A stretch of DNA of 60,870 bases from CAYVUB01 sp964454675. GTDB lineage: Bacteria; Bacteroidota; Bacteroidia; Flavobacteriales; Flavobacteriaceae. The position numbers were made by a program, and so were the translations under genes. The notes below the pieces were generated by a model, which saw only the letters and a list, made by a program, of their open reading frames with translations, had not been told where the DNA came from and did not search any database. The first letter of the stretch is position 1. Each line of letters opens with the position of its first letter. The stretch covers positions 1 to 60,870 of the forward strand of contig CAYVUB010000017.1 in assembly GCA_964454675.1 (NCBI GenBank). Direction: 5' to 3'. Below are positions 7,966 through 16,606 of the stretch, piece by piece.

Positions 7966-8793
7966 ATGGAAAACGGGACAAACACAAATGCGGAAAACAA
8001 AAAAAGAGTTAAAAGCTCCAATTTTTTCTCAGGATTGATAATTCTATTATGTATATTTATTGGTTACTTGATTTGGTTGAAAGTTATGGGTCATCCATCA
8101 AACTTTGAAAACGGCGACCCTGAAAACGGGCATCCTTTACCGGGCAACTACTTAGGTATGGTATATAAAGGAGGTTTCATTGTACCTATCTTAATGGGGT
8201 TACTACTAACAACTGTAGTTTTTTCAATCGAAAGATTTTTTGTGATATCTAAAGCAAGTGGCAAGAAAAACATAGATAAATTTGTTAATCAGGTAAAATC
8301 CGACATTCAAAGCGGCGATATTAACGCAGCTATTGCAGCATGTGACGAGCAAAAAGGTTCAGTGGCAAATGCTGTAAGATCGGCCTTGGTAAAATATCAA
8401 GAAGTTAAAAAAGAAGGTTTTGACAGTGAAAAAGCTGCAGAGTCTATCCAAAAAGAAATAGAAGAAGCTACGTCTCTTGAAATGCCGATGCTTGAGAAAA
8501 ACATGACCATCATCTCGTCATTAGTTTCTCTTGGTACATTAGTAGGATTATTAGGTACGGTATCCGGTATGATTAAAGCGTTCTCAGGTTTAGCGGCAGC
8601 AGGTGCGCCAGACCAGGCAGCTCTTGCAAACGGTATCTCTGAAGCTCTTATTAATACAGCAACAGGGATTGGCACCTCTGTACTGGCACTTATTGCGTAC
8701 AACTATTTTACTTCAAAAATAGATACGCTTACTTTCTTTATTGACGAAGCAGGTGCTACCATAACCAAAGCTTACAGAAGATTAAACAGTTAA
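7966..8793 (+). CDS. exbB: MotA/TolQ/ExbB proton channel family protein
   Basis: Inner-membrane proton-channel subunit that with ExbD converts proton-motive force into movement of TonB. The 275-aa protein has hydrophobic segments at about residues 22-40, 69-90, 181-203 and 226-248. The last two carry the family's conserved channel residues (LVGLLGTVSGMIKAF and the polar NTATGIGTSVL segment). The extra N-terminal helix is common in Bacteroidota homologues. First gene of a seven-gene operon; exbD follows after 21 bp. The start MENGTNTNAENKKR is taken from the first ATG of the ORF. Confidence 0.92.
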   Translation: MENGTNTNAENKKRVKSSNFFSGLIILLCIFIGYLIWLKVMGHPSNFENGDPENGHPLPGNYLGMVYKGGFIVPILMGLLLTTVVFSIERFFVISKASGKKNIDKFVNQVKSDIQSGDINAAIAACDEQKGSVANAVRSALVKYQEVKKEGFDSEKAAESIQKEIEEATSLEMPMLEKNMTIISSLVSLGTLVGLLGTVSGMIKAFSGLAAAGAPDQAALANGISEALINTATGIGTSVLALIAYNYFTSKIDTLTFFIDEAGATITKAYRRLNS

Positions 8794-8814
8794 TTAACAT
8801 TGTAAACGCTAAGA

Positions 8815-9453
8815 ATGGCTAAAATTAAAATTTCAAAAAAAAGCACAAGGATTGATATGGCAGCAATGTGCGATATTGCATTCTTATTGCTTACATTCTT
8901 TATCATGACCTCAACGGCAAAATTACCCGAACCACTGGAGGTAACAACACCTGCATCTACGGTTCAAATAAAATTGCCTGATGTTAATTTAGCTACCATA
9001 ACCGTAGGAAAAGAAAAGGTATTTTTTGGTGTTATTGGTCAAGAAACCAGAAAAAGAACACTCGAAAAAATGGCAGAAAGATACAGTCTGACTTTTACGG
9101 AAGAAGAAAAGCACCGGTTTTCATTAATAGAATCCTTTGGTGTTGATGTAAGAGGCGGAGGTTTAAACCGGCTTATCGCTATGAAAAGTGATGAAAGAAT
9201 GAAAGAAGGTGTGCAAGGAGGTGTTCCTTATGACTCCATCAATAATCAACTTTCAGACTGGATTAGACTATCAAGAGAAGCTAACATTGAGTTGCTTACT
9301 GAAAAAGGTGAAAAGATTAAAGATTTAGACATCGCCATAAAAGGAGATGCCAAAGAAGAATATCCCACCATAAAAAAAGTAATAGATATTTTACAACAAA
9401 ATAGAAAAAATAACTTTTACTTAGTAACCGGGCTTAGAGGCGAAGATTATTAA
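8815..9453 (+). CDS. exbD: Biopolymer transport protein ExbD (first copy)
   Basis: Partner of ExbB in the TonB motor. One N-terminal membrane helix (about residues 18-36, CDIAFLLLTFFIM) carries the essential proton-relay Asp20. The remaining 175 residues are periplasmic. At 212 aa it is longer than the roughly 140-aa proteobacterial ExbD because of an insert around residues 60-140. It differs clearly in sequence from the second ExbD that follows at 9478, so the two are not a recent duplication. A spacer of 21 bp on one side and 24 bp on the other supports co-transcription. Confidence 0.92.
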   Translation: MAKIKISKKSTRIDMAAMCDIAFLLLTFFIMTSTAKLPEPLEVTTPASTVQIKLPDVNLATITVGKEKVFFGVIGQETRKRTLEKMAERYSLTFTEEEKHRFSLIESFGVDVRGGGLNRLIAMKSDERMKEGVQGGVPYDSINNQLSDWIRLSREANIELLTEKGEKIKDLDIAIKGDAKEEYPTIKKVIDILQQNRKNNFYLVTGLRGEDY

Positions 9454-9477
9454 TTTTCAAATAATTAAAAGAATAAA

Positions 9478-10038
9478 ATGGCAGAAATAAACTCCGGTGG
9501 AGGAGAAAAAGACGGCAAAAAAGTAAGAAGTAAAAAGCAAAATCCCGGGGTAGATTTGACCGCCATGGTAGATTTGGCATTCTTATTGATAACATTCTTT
9601 ATGTTGACCACTACATTGTCCAAGCCACAATCAATGGATTTGGCAATGCCAGATAAACAAGATGTAGCTGATCCTAATACGCCCGAGACACCGGCATTTA
9701 GAACACTTACATTGGTTTTAGGAGATAATGATAAGTTAGTGTGGTACACCGGAAGAGTTGAAGAGCCTCAACCGGGAGGTGCACCAACAGTAGCTTCATA
9801 CGGTAAAAATGGTATAAGACAAACTATTTTGAGTAAATCAAAAGAAGTACAAAACCGTACAAGAGATCCAAAAAAAGGTCTAACCATATTAATTAAACCG
9901 AGTAAAAAATCAACCTATAAAAACCTTGTGGATGTTCTTGATGAAATGGCAATAACTCAAGAAAAGACGTATGCCATAGTAGATATAACGGACGAAGATA
10001 TCCAGCTACTAATTGATAATAACTTATATAAAGATTAA
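9478..10038 (+). CDS. exbD: Biopolymer transport protein ExbD (second copy)
   Basis: Second ExbD-type subunit, 186 aa. A Gly/Lys-rich cytoplasmic tail (residues 1-24) precedes the membrane helix (about 29-48, MVDLAFLLITFFML) with the conserved Asp32. The periplasmic domain contains LTILIKPSKKSTYKNLVDVLDEM, here noted only by its core KPSKKSTYKNLVD. Tandem exbD genes are usual in Bacteroidota TonB operons, and a mixed ExbD dimer in the ExbB ring is plausible. The tonB gene starts 26 bp later. Confidence 0.92.
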   Translation: MAEINSGGGEKDGKKVRSKKQNPGVDLTAMVDLAFLLITFFMLTTTLSKPQSMDLAMPDKQDVADPNTPETPAFRTLTLVLGDNDKLVWYTGRVEEPQPGGAPTVASYGKNGIRQTILSKSKEVQNRTRDPKKGLTILIKPSKKSTYKNLVDVLDEMAITQEKTYAIVDITDEDIQLLIDNNLYKD

Positions 10039-10064
10039 TAAGTTTAATTGGAAAAAACAAGATT

Positions 10065-10871
10065 ATGGGACCTAAAATTAATTTATTTAACAGCAACTGG
10101 GTAGATACTGTTTTTGAAGGCAGAAATCAAGACTACGGTGCTTATGTCTTACGTAAAGAAAACGGAAAAACCTCATTCATAGCATTTATATTGGGAGCTA
10201 TATTTTTCTCTTTGTTAATAGCGTCACCGGTAATTTCAAAATCACTGTTTGGCGGATCTCAAAAAGAAGTTAAAGAAGCTTTGACCGAGAAGACTGTTTT
10301 GGCAGACATCCTTCTTGAACAACAACCGGAGCCTATTCAAGAGGTTATTGTTGAAAAACAAGTAAAAAGCCTTGTGGAAGTCGTAAAACACGTACCGCCG
10401 GTTATCGTTGAAAAAGAAGAAGTAGAAGTTGAAATGAAGAGCATTGATGATTTTAAGGACAAAATCACCGGAGCTGATAACGTTGATGCCAGTGATGACG
10501 GTCAAATTGCTTTAGATGCTAAACCTGCTGAAGTGGAAGTTGATTCAAAAGTTATTGATGCAAACCACGTATTCACAATCGTAGAAGTAAAACCCGATTA
10601 TCCGGGCGGTATAGCAGAATTTTACAAGTATGTAAAAAACAACTTTAGAGTGCCCGATGATTTAAGCTCAAACGGTATGGTAATCGTAAACTTTATTGTG
10701 GAAATTGACGGAAGCCTTACAGATATTAAAGTTGTGAGAGATATGGGCTACGGTACCGGTAAAGAAGCCATCAGGATTTTAAAAAATGCAAAAAAATGGA
10801 ATCCGGGTGTACAAAACGGACGTAACGTACGTGTACTTTACACACTTCCTATAAGAATCAATACGCAATAA
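10065..10871 (+). CDS. tonB: Energy transducer TonB
   Basis: Couples the ExbBD motor to outer-membrane TonB-dependent receptors. The 268-aa protein has a cytoplasmic N terminus, one membrane helix (about residues 36-57, FIAFILGAIFFSLLIASPVI), a Pro/Glu/Val-rich periplasmic linker (about 75-160, many PE, VE and EK pairs) and a C-terminal TonB domain (about 175-267) with YPGG, GMVIVNFIVEIDG, and the closing VLYTLPIRI strand. Fourth gene of the exb operon. The substrate receptors it serves are not in this window. Confidence 0.93.
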   Translation: MGPKINLFNSNWVDTVFEGRNQDYGAYVLRKENGKTSFIAFILGAIFFSLLIASPVISKSLFGGSQKEVKEALTEKTVLADILLEQQPEPIQEVIVEKQVKSLVEVVKHVPPVIVEKEEVEVEMKSIDDFKDKITGADNVDASDDGQIALDAKPAEVEVDSKVIDANHVFTIVEVKPDYPGGIAEFYKYVKNNFRVPDDLSSNGMVIVNFIVEIDGSLTDIKVVRDMGYGTGKEAIRILKNAKKWNPGVQNGRNVRVLYTLPIRINTQ

Positions 10872-10908
10872 CAATTCATCCCTTAAGCTTTTGGGCAGAA
10901 TAAAAAAT

Positions 10909-11118
10909 ATGTACAACCAATTTAAACAAAAACCGCCTAACGAGCGATTTTTGTTCTTTACGGGGGTACTGTTTTTTTTCTTGTATTTTTTTATAGGAAT
11001 CGCTGTTATCTTTTGGAAAGATTTTCCTTTGGATATGACAACAACACAACGTGTATTGTTTGGACTTTTACTCATAGCTTACGCCGGTTTTAGGTTTTTT
11101 AGATTATTACAAAAATGA
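10909..11118 (+). CDS. Small two-helix membrane protein
   Basis: Unrecognised, 69 aa from ATG 10909 (the ORF is open from 10891, but ATG follows the family-like opening MYNQFKQKPPNERF). It has two hydrophobic stretches (about residues 15-35, FLFFTGVLFFFLYFFIGIAV, and 46-63) with short polar ends. It lies 37 bp after tonB and overlaps the next gene by 4 bp (ATGA), so translational coupling is likely. The conserved location suggests an accessory of the TonB complex or of the following lipoprotein; no direct evidence for either. Confidence 0.75.
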   Translation: MYNQFKQKPPNERFLFFTGVLFFFLYFFIGIAVIFWKDFPLDMTTTQRVLFGLLLIAYAGFRFFRLLQK

Positions 11119-12032
11119 TGATATCGCAAAGAAACTTTTTTTATGTATCAATAGCATTGCTTCTTTTTGCAGTAACTTTTTCCTGTAAAAAAAAGGGAAA
11201 CACCGTCGAAGAAACCCTTTTACAAGGCTCGGTAAGCATATTGGTTGATGAGAGCATCTTTCCTATTGTAGAAGACCAAGCCATTGTATTTGAAAGTCAA
11301 TACCGTGCAGATATTACACTCATCCCGATGTCTGAAATAGAAATTACCAATGCACTTATAAAAGATTCAAGTAAAATTGCCGTATTAACCCGAAAACTGT
11401 CTCAAGAAGAAGAGCAAACCTTTACAAACAAGCAAATCACCCCAAGAATTACCCGGTTTGCATCAGAAGGTATTGCTTTTATTTCAAACAACAAAGATAA
11501 CGACAGCCTTATAGAGCTACAGCAAGTGATAAACCATCTGCAAGGCAAACCATCAAACATCACAAAAAATATCGTGATAGACAACCCAAATTCCAGCGTC
11601 TATTTAAACCTTTGCCAACTGGCAGGAGTTGAAAGAGAACACGTAAAAAACATCAGTTCGGCAGGATCTAACGAAAAACTCATCACATTTATCTCAGAAA
11701 ATACAGGATACATAGGAATCATAGGATACAACTGGATTACGCAACCCAAAAAAGAACTAGAAACAACTGTAGATAACATTACGGTTATGGCGGTAAAGAA
11801 TCTTGATTCACAAAATGATAGCACATACTATAAGCCCACACAAACAAACTTGGCAAAAAGAAGCTATCCGTTAACCCGGGACATTTATTTATTAAATTAT
11901 CAAGGCACAACCGGTTTAGGCATGGGATTTGCATCATTTGTAGCGGGAGACATCGGTCAGCGTATTGTACTTAAGTCCGGACTTGCGCCTATCATTGTGA
12001 ATCCTATGGAAGTAAATGTTAAGAAAAATTAA
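11115..12032 (+). CDS. PstS-like substrate-binding lipoprotein
   Basis: Periplasmic binding-protein fold related to phosphate-binding PstS. The 305-aa protein has a lipoprotein signal ending at Cys24 (LLFAVTFSC) followed by KKKGN. The mature part shows SVSILVDESIFPIVEDQ near its start, as in PBP-like domains that bind phosphate or sulfonates, and a late SYPLTRDIYLLNY motif typical of PstS relatives. There is no PstCAB transporter nearby, and in Bacteroidota this gene regularly follows tonB. A role in sensing or in the TonB machine is therefore more likely than phosphate import. It overlaps the preceding gene by 4 bp. Confidence 0.8.
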   Translation: MMISQRNFFYVSIALLLFAVTFSCKKKGNTVEETLLQGSVSILVDESIFPIVEDQAIVFESQYRADITLIPMSEIEITNALIKDSSKIAVLTRKLSQEEEQTFTNKQITPRITRFASEGIAFISNNKDNDSLIELQQVINHLQGKPSNITKNIVIDNPNSSVYLNLCQLAGVEREHVKNISSAGSNEKLITFISENTGYIGIIGYNWITQPKKELETTVDNITVMAVKNLDSQNDSTYYKPTQTNLAKRSYPLTRDIYLLNYQGTTGLGMGFASFVAGDIGQRIVLKSGLAPIIVNPMEVNVKKN

Positions 12033-12048
12033 TTTTAAATATATCAAA

Positions 12049-13782
12049 ATGAATACTCTCAGATTTTTATGTACTCTATTTTTTATATCCTCTACCTTAC
12101 ACGCACAGGATATAAACCAGGCTAAGAAAATGATTGATGCAGAGCAGTATCAAAAAGCTAAAAACACACTTAAATCCTTAATAAATGCCCAGCCGGGTAA
12201 TGGTAAAAATCACCTTTATCTTGCCAATATTTACTTAACCTTAAAAGACCCCGATTCAGCAAAAATATACCTGAACCAAGGTCTCAATGCCGGTGAAAAC
12301 AGCCATTTTAACCATATTGGATTGGGGCAGATAAACCTGGAAACAGGTAATACTGCAGCAGCACAGGCAGATTTTGACAAGGCTACAAAAGATATTAAAA
12401 AGAAAGATGCCGAAGAGTTGCTTTTAGTAGGTAAGGCATTTTTAAATTCAGAAAATCCAAACTATAAAAAAGCTATTGATTACCTAAGCAGAGCAATAGC
12501 CACACAAAACAAAGCAAACTTGGCAGAAATAAACCTAAGTTTAGGAGATGCTCATTTTGCCGATGGCAATGTTAATGAAGCCTATAAACATTATAGAGAT
12601 GCATTGTCATTGAACAATAATCTTATAAGAGCTGAGCTTCAAATGGGTGTTATCACAAAAAACTCAAAAGCATTTTCTGAAGCAATCAAAAAATTTGAAG
12701 GTATTTTAAAAACAAATCCATCGTATGGTCCTGCCTATAGAGAATTGGCAGAAACATACAATTATTGGGCCGTCAGTGAACCTTCAAAATATGTTGAGTA
12801 TAACAAAACGGCATTAGATAACTATAAAAAATATTTGTCGTTTACAGACAGCTCTTTAAGCTCGAGAATGCGCTATGCCGATTTTTTAATCTTAACCAAA
12901 GATTATGTTACTCTGGAAGCAGAAGCAAAAAAAATCCAGGAAATGGATAACAAAAATCCGCGTATATATCGCTATCTGGGCTATGCAGCCTATCACAACG
13001 GTAATTATCAAGAAAGTATAACCGCATTAAATAACTTTTTTGCCAATAATAAATCGGGTAAATTCATTGCGAGTGATTATCTGTTTTTAGCAAAATCAAA
13101 ACTGGAAGCTACCAAAACCGAAGAAGGTAACATAACAGATTTAGCCACTTTTGAATCTGCTCTTGCAGACTTAGAAAAAGCTATTGCTATGGACGCTTCG
13201 GCAGGAAGCGAATTAAGCGAATTGGGCGCAAACCTGTATAAAGCAAAAAACTATGAAGCGGCGGCCAAAGTGTTTTTAGTTTCTATTAAAAACAAAGCCT
13301 CCAAGACATACGTGCTTGATAACTTTTATCTTGGAAATTCTGTTTTGTTTTATGCTTCGGGATTACAGAGTGAAAAAACCAAAAACAATGAAACTTTTAC
13401 AGCAGAAGAACATAAAAAGTTTACAGACCTTTTGACCGCTGCCGACGAGGCTTATGAAAAAGTTATTGAAAGTTCGCCTACCACTCATGATGCACATTTG
13501 AATAAAGCAAAAATAAACCGCATGATTAATGACGATGCTTCTATACAAAAAGCGGCAACACATTATGAAGGCTTTATCACGGCGGTAACCGTAAAAGAAG
13601 ATGAAATGGCTAAAAGCAGAACCCAGAGAGAACTTGTAAATACTCACGTATATCTCGGTGCTCATTATGCAACTACCGATAAGCAAAAAGCCTTAGAACA
13701 CTTTAGAGCGGCTTTAAAACTAAATCCGGATGAAGACACACGCAGATATTTGACAGAATCTATTGAGGTACTTTCAAATTAA
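12049..13782 (+). CDS. Tetratricopeptide-repeat protein, secreted
   Basis: Protein-protein interaction scaffold exported to the periplasm or outer membrane. From ATG 12049 it is 577 aa with a signal peptide (LRFLCTLFFISSTLHAQD, cleavage after HAQ). The rest is nearly all TPR helices, e.g. KNHLYLANIYLTLKDPDSA, LGDAHFADGNVNEAYKHY and RYLGYAAYHNGNYQESI, and a last unit near residues 545-570 (YATTDKQKALEHFRAALKLNP). An in-frame start at 12016 inside the previous gene is unlikely because it would bury the signal peptide. Last gene of the exbB operon, followed by a strong terminator. Confidence 0.88.
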   Translation: MNTLRFLCTLFFISSTLHAQDINQAKKMIDAEQYQKAKNTLKSLINAQPGNGKNHLYLANIYLTLKDPDSAKIYLNQGLNAGENSHFNHIGLGQINLETGNTAAAQADFDKATKDIKKKDAEELLLVGKAFLNSENPNYKKAIDYLSRAIATQNKANLAEINLSLGDAHFADGNVNEAYKHYRDALSLNNNLIRAELQMGVITKNSKAFSEAIKKFEGILKTNPSYGPAYRELAETYNYWAVSEPSKYVEYNKTALDNYKKYLSFTDSSLSSRMRYADFLILTKDYVTLEAEAKKIQEMDNKNPRIYRYLGYAAYHNGNYQESITALNNFFANNKSGKFIASDYLFLAKSKLEATKTEEGNITDLATFESALADLEKAIAMDASAGSELSELGANLYKAKNYEAAAKVFLVSIKNKASKTYVLDNFYLGNSVLFYASGLQSEKTKNNETFTAEEHKKFTDLLTAADEAYEKVIESSPTTHDAHLNKAKINRMINDDASIQKAATHYEGFITAVTVKEDEMAKSRTQRELVNTHVYLGAHYATTDKQKALEHFRAALKLNPDEDTRRYLTESIEVLSN

Positions 13783-13810
13783 GAAAAGATACAGGCTAAA
13801 ATAAGGATTA

Positions 13811-13848
13811 AAAAAATCCCTGTAAATCATGATTTACAGGGATTTTTT
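13811..13848. terminator. Strong bidirectional terminator
   Basis: Perfect 18-bp inverted repeat (13811-13828 and 13831-13848) with a 2-nt centre, A run on the left and T run on the right. It ends the exbB operon and also serves the convergent XRE gene. Confidence 0.92.
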
Positions 13849-13891
13849 GCATTAATTCCATAATTGCTTTCCGGGAATTACGGAATCTATT

Positions 13892-14458
13892 TTAAATCTT
13901 TATAAAACGAATTATTTGAGGATAAAATGTTCCTGTTTTTCCGTTATTTATCAAAATTGCGTTTACAATCGGATAAATGAAATTCATAAGATATAGAACC
14001 AAGAATACTATAAGCAGACTATTCGGGTTTCCCTGATGCGTAATTTTAAGGTACACAAACAAGAAAATCGCCAGATTACTTATAACTGTCCAAAGTATTT
14101 GAAAATTGAGAATATTAGTTCCATGGATGTTGACATCAATAATTTTATCCCTTTTGTTTAACCAAAGAATAATGGGTAAAATCAAATTCCCGAAAGGAAT
14201 AACACAAAAACTCAAAACCGAAAGATGAAGAAAAATAAGATAGGTTTTATCTTCAACTTTGCCATAATCCAGAATATCTTCAATATTGATACCGAGAACA
14301 TCGCAAATAGCTTTTAATGTAGCTCCTCTCGGGTCGGTTTCGTCTTTTTCAATTCGTTGAATGGTACGTAAACTTACTTTAGAGTTTTCTGCCAATTCTT
14401 CTTGAGAAAATCCTTTTTGTTTTCTGATTTCGGCAATTTTTTGTCCGATGGTTTTCAT
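13892..14458 (-). CDS. XRE-family regulator with DUF4870-like membrane domain
   Basis: Membrane-anchored DNA-binding protein, 188 aa. Residues about 5-60 are a helix-turn-helix of the Cro/XRE type (IGQKIAEIRKQKGFSQEEL, then SKVSLRTIQRIEKDETDPR). Residues about 72-185 contain four hydrophobic segments and the (I/V)DVNIHGTNILNFQ pattern seen in DUF4870 membrane proteins. The target is unknown, but the divergent DUF4260 gene and the palindrome between them suggest local autoregulation. How the membrane part controls the HTH cannot be read from the sequence. Confidence 0.8.
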   Translation of the reverse strand: MKTIGQKIAEIRKQKGFSQEELAENSKVSLRTIQRIEKDETDPRGATLKAICDVLGINIEDILDYGKVEDKTYLIFLHLSVLSFCVIPFGNLILPIILWLNKRDKIIDVNIHGTNILNFQILWTVISNLAIFLFVYLKITHQGNPNSLLIVFLVLYLMNFIYPIVNAILINNGKTGTFYPQIIRFIKI

Positions 14459-14496
14459 AAAGTTATAGTTTTAAAATATTGGGCAAAACTATCTCA

Positions 14497-14521
14497 CAAA
14501 TATAACTTTTGATAACGTTAT
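14497..14521 (-). promoter_or_regulatory. Promoter element and palindrome of the XRE gene
   Basis: On the minus strand TATATTTG (14497-14504) is a -7 element. A perfect 10-bp palindrome ATAACGTTAT (14512-14521) lies where the spacer and -33 region would be, a suitable place for repressor binding. No exact -33 TTG is present. Confidence 0.4.
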
Positions 14522-14622
14522 TTTTATGACATTTTTACGTCATTTACGGTAAAATACTGCATAATAAGGATTTTTGTGTAACATTATGGTTAGGTTTTCG
14601 TCTTATTCATAAAAACAACATA

Positions 14623-14976
14623 ATGAAAAACAATATAAAACTGGAAGAATTGGCTATGTTCATTTTAGGGATTTTTCTTTTCTCAACATTGGATTTTATG
14701 TGGTGGTGGTTTTTGGTGTTGATTTTACTTCCCGATATTTCAATGTTAGGATATGCTTTCGGAAATAAAACAGGTGCCTATACTTATAACTTTTTTCATC
14801 ATAAAGGCGTTGCAGTAGCTGTTTATTTATCGGGAATTTATATGGATAATTCTTTAATACAGCTTATAGGCATAATTCTTTTTTCGCATGCTGCCATGGA
14901 TAGAATGTTAGGTTATGGATTGAAATATACAACCTCATTCCACGATACGCATTTAGGAAAAACAGGCAAGAAATAA
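14623..14976 (+). CDS. DUF4260 family membrane protein
   Basis: Small integral membrane protein of unknown function, 117 aa. Three to four hydrophobic segments (about residues 10-28, 29-47, 65-80, 82-96) and the family's C-terminal SFHDTHLGKTGKK. The PDISMLGYAFG and FFHHKGV motifs are also characteristic. It is transcribed divergently from the XRE/DUF4870 gene and followed by its own terminator. It looks like an inserted two-gene unit next to the oxidase cluster. Confidence 0.8.
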   Translation: MKNNIKLEELAMFILGIFLFSTLDFMWWWFLVLILLPDISMLGYAFGNKTGAYTYNFFHHKGVAVAVYLSGIYMDNSLIQLIGIILFSHAAMDRMLGYGLKYTTSFHDTHLGKTGKK

Positions 14977-15017
14977 ACTCAAGATTTTTGAGCTAAGGTA
15001 AGCTCTTTACAACCATA

Positions 15018-15060
15018 AAAAACAAAAAGGACGGTTAATTAAACCGCCCTTTTTGTTTTT
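15018..15060. terminator. Bidirectional terminator between DUF4260 and oxidase genes
   Basis: Arms aaaaacaaaaagg-acggtt (15018-15036) and aaccgccc-tttttgttttt (15042-15060) pair with one mismatch around a 5-nt loop, with A/T runs on both sides. It serves two convergent units. Confidence 0.85.
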
Positions 15061-15080
15061 TATAATGTAATGTATGCTGA

Positions 15081-15461
15081 TTAAAAATCAGACTTCACGA
15101 ATCCTGATTTGTAAACGCTTTCAATATAACTGCCTTCTTCTAACAGTATAAATACCAAATAGCATATTAAAAACACCGCAGTCCATACTACAGCTCTTCT
15201 TAAACCTTTGGTTTCATCGCGCATGTGCATAAAATCCCAGGTAATATAATACGCCTTAACGATGGTAAGGATGATGAAAATCCAGTTTAAAATTTTCATC
15301 CCCAAAACTTTTTCCATTAAAGACTCGGGTTTATAAATACCTAAAGCAACCTCAACTGCCGTTACTACAGATAACAAGAGTAAAACACCCCAGATTTTTT
15401 GAGTGTTAGACTTAAATTTCCAAAGCCCTCTGAATATTTCTAATTTATGTGCGTGTGCCAT
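15081..15461 (-). CDS. Cytochrome c oxidase subunit IV-type protein
   Basis: Small accessory subunit of a heme-copper terminal oxidase (caa3/CyoD-like), 126 aa. Three membrane helices are visible at about residues 24-42, 58-78 and 90-108, with the family motif KAYYITWDFMHMRDE near the middle. Last gene of the minus-strand ctaB-subunit III-subunit III-subunit IV group, 21 bp after the previous gene. The catalytic subunits I and II are not in the window, so the complete oxidase must be encoded elsewhere. Confidence 0.85.
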   Translation of the reverse strand: MAHAHKLEIFRGLWKFKSNTQKIWGVLLLLSVVTAVEVALGIYKPESLMEKVLGMKILNWIFIILTIVKAYYITWDFMHMRDETKGLRRAVVWTAVFLICYLVFILLEEGSYIESVYKSGFVKSDF

Positions 15462-15482
15462 TTTGAACTAAAATTATCTTAA

Positions 15483-16463
15483 TTATACAAGGTAGAAGAA
15501 TGTAAATACAAATACCCAAACCAAATCTACAAAGTGCCAGTACAATCCTACTTTTTCAACCATTTCATAACTTCCTCTGCGCTCATACGTTCCTAAAATC
15601 ACATTGAAGAAAATAATAATATTGATGACCACACCGGAAAACACGTGAAAACCGTGGAATCCTGTGATAAAGAAGAAAAAATCAGCGAATAATGGTGAAC
15701 CGTATTCGTTGGCAACTAAATTTGCACCTTCAACAACACCTTTGGCATTTGCTTTTAGCTGGTTTAAAGACTCTTCTCTTGTTAAAACCGTTTTATGACC
15801 ATCGGCATTAATGGTTTGTGTTCTTACCAAAAGGTTTGGATTTGCTTCAAAACCTTTGATAACTTCATTAACTGTAAATGACGGAAGAGTACTTTCGCTT
15901 GTAAACCAAAGTCCGCTTTTACGTTCACTCTGAACTCTTTCTTTTGGTTCGGCAACTGCAAAATCACCAAGTTTTACACGAGATCCGTCTGTATGTACAA
16001 ACTGTAAAATATTACCGCCTTTTGTTTGAATGGCACCATAATCGCCTTTAATAAATGTTGCCCATTCCCAGGCTTGAGAACCAACAAATATCAAACCGCC
16101 TATAATGGTAAGAAACATGTAGAATGTTACTTTTGCCTTGTTCATGTGGTGCCCTGCGTCAACGGCAAGTACCATTGTTACAGACGACATAATCAAAATA
16201 AAGGTCATGAACGCTACATAAATCATCGGCAATTCTTGACCATGTAAAAATGGTACGTGTGTAAACACTTCATCGGCAATAGGCCAGGATTCTATAAACT
16301 TAAATCTTGAAAATCCGTAAGCAGCTAAAAACCCGGAAAATGTCAAGGCATCAGATACGATAAAAAACCACATCATCATTTTACCATAACTTGCTTTTAA
16401 CGGCTCATTGCCACCGTCCCAAGTTTTATGTTCTGCACCAGCGTTTACAACTGTAGTATCCAT
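15483..16463 (-). CDS. Cytochrome c oxidase subunit III, long form
   Basis: Membrane subunit of the aa3/caa3-type oxidase. The 326-aa protein has helices at about 28-50, 81-100, 112-131, 260-290 and 305-325 and subunit III motifs (MMMWFFIVSDALTFSGF, QAWEWATFI, ITGFHGFHVFSG, GLYWHFVDLVWVFVF). A hydrophilic stretch at about 141-255 interrupts the usual seven-helix layout and has no counterpart in the shorter paralogue at 16607-17188. The start is the ATG at 16463 (MDTTVVNAGAEHKTW). Confidence 0.88.
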   Translation of the reverse strand: MDTTVVNAGAEHKTWDGGNEPLKASYGKMMMWFFIVSDALTFSGFLAAYGFSRFKFIESWPIADEVFTHVPFLHGQELPMIYVAFMTFILIMSSVTMVLAVDAGHHMNKAKVTFYMFLTIIGGLIFVGSQAWEWATFIKGDYGAIQTKGGNILQFVHTDGSRVKLGDFAVAEPKERVQSERKSGLWFTSESTLPSFTVNEVIKGFEANPNLLVRTQTINADGHKTVLTREESLNQLKANAKGVVEGANLVANEYGSPLFADFFFFITGFHGFHVFSGVVINIIIFFNVILGTYERRGSYEMVEKVGLYWHFVDLVWVFVFTFFYLV

Positions 16464-16556
16464 AGTTTATGATAAGTTTTATTTAAAAAGTTGCACAAAA
16501 ATAATCATTTATTTTATCTAAAGAAATTCCAAAGTTTAAAATTTAAAATCGTATGA

Positions 16557-16603
16557 TAAAGTAATCATTAATGTTTATTTATGACTGTTAAAGTAATCAT
16601 TAA
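16557..16603. repeat. Two 15-bp direct repeats
   Basis: taaagtaatcattaa occurs at 16557-16571 and again at 16589-16603, 32 bp apart (three helical turns), in the spacer between the two subunit III genes. It may be a pair of regulator sites or a small duplication. Confidence 0.45.
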
Positions 16604-16606
16604 AAA

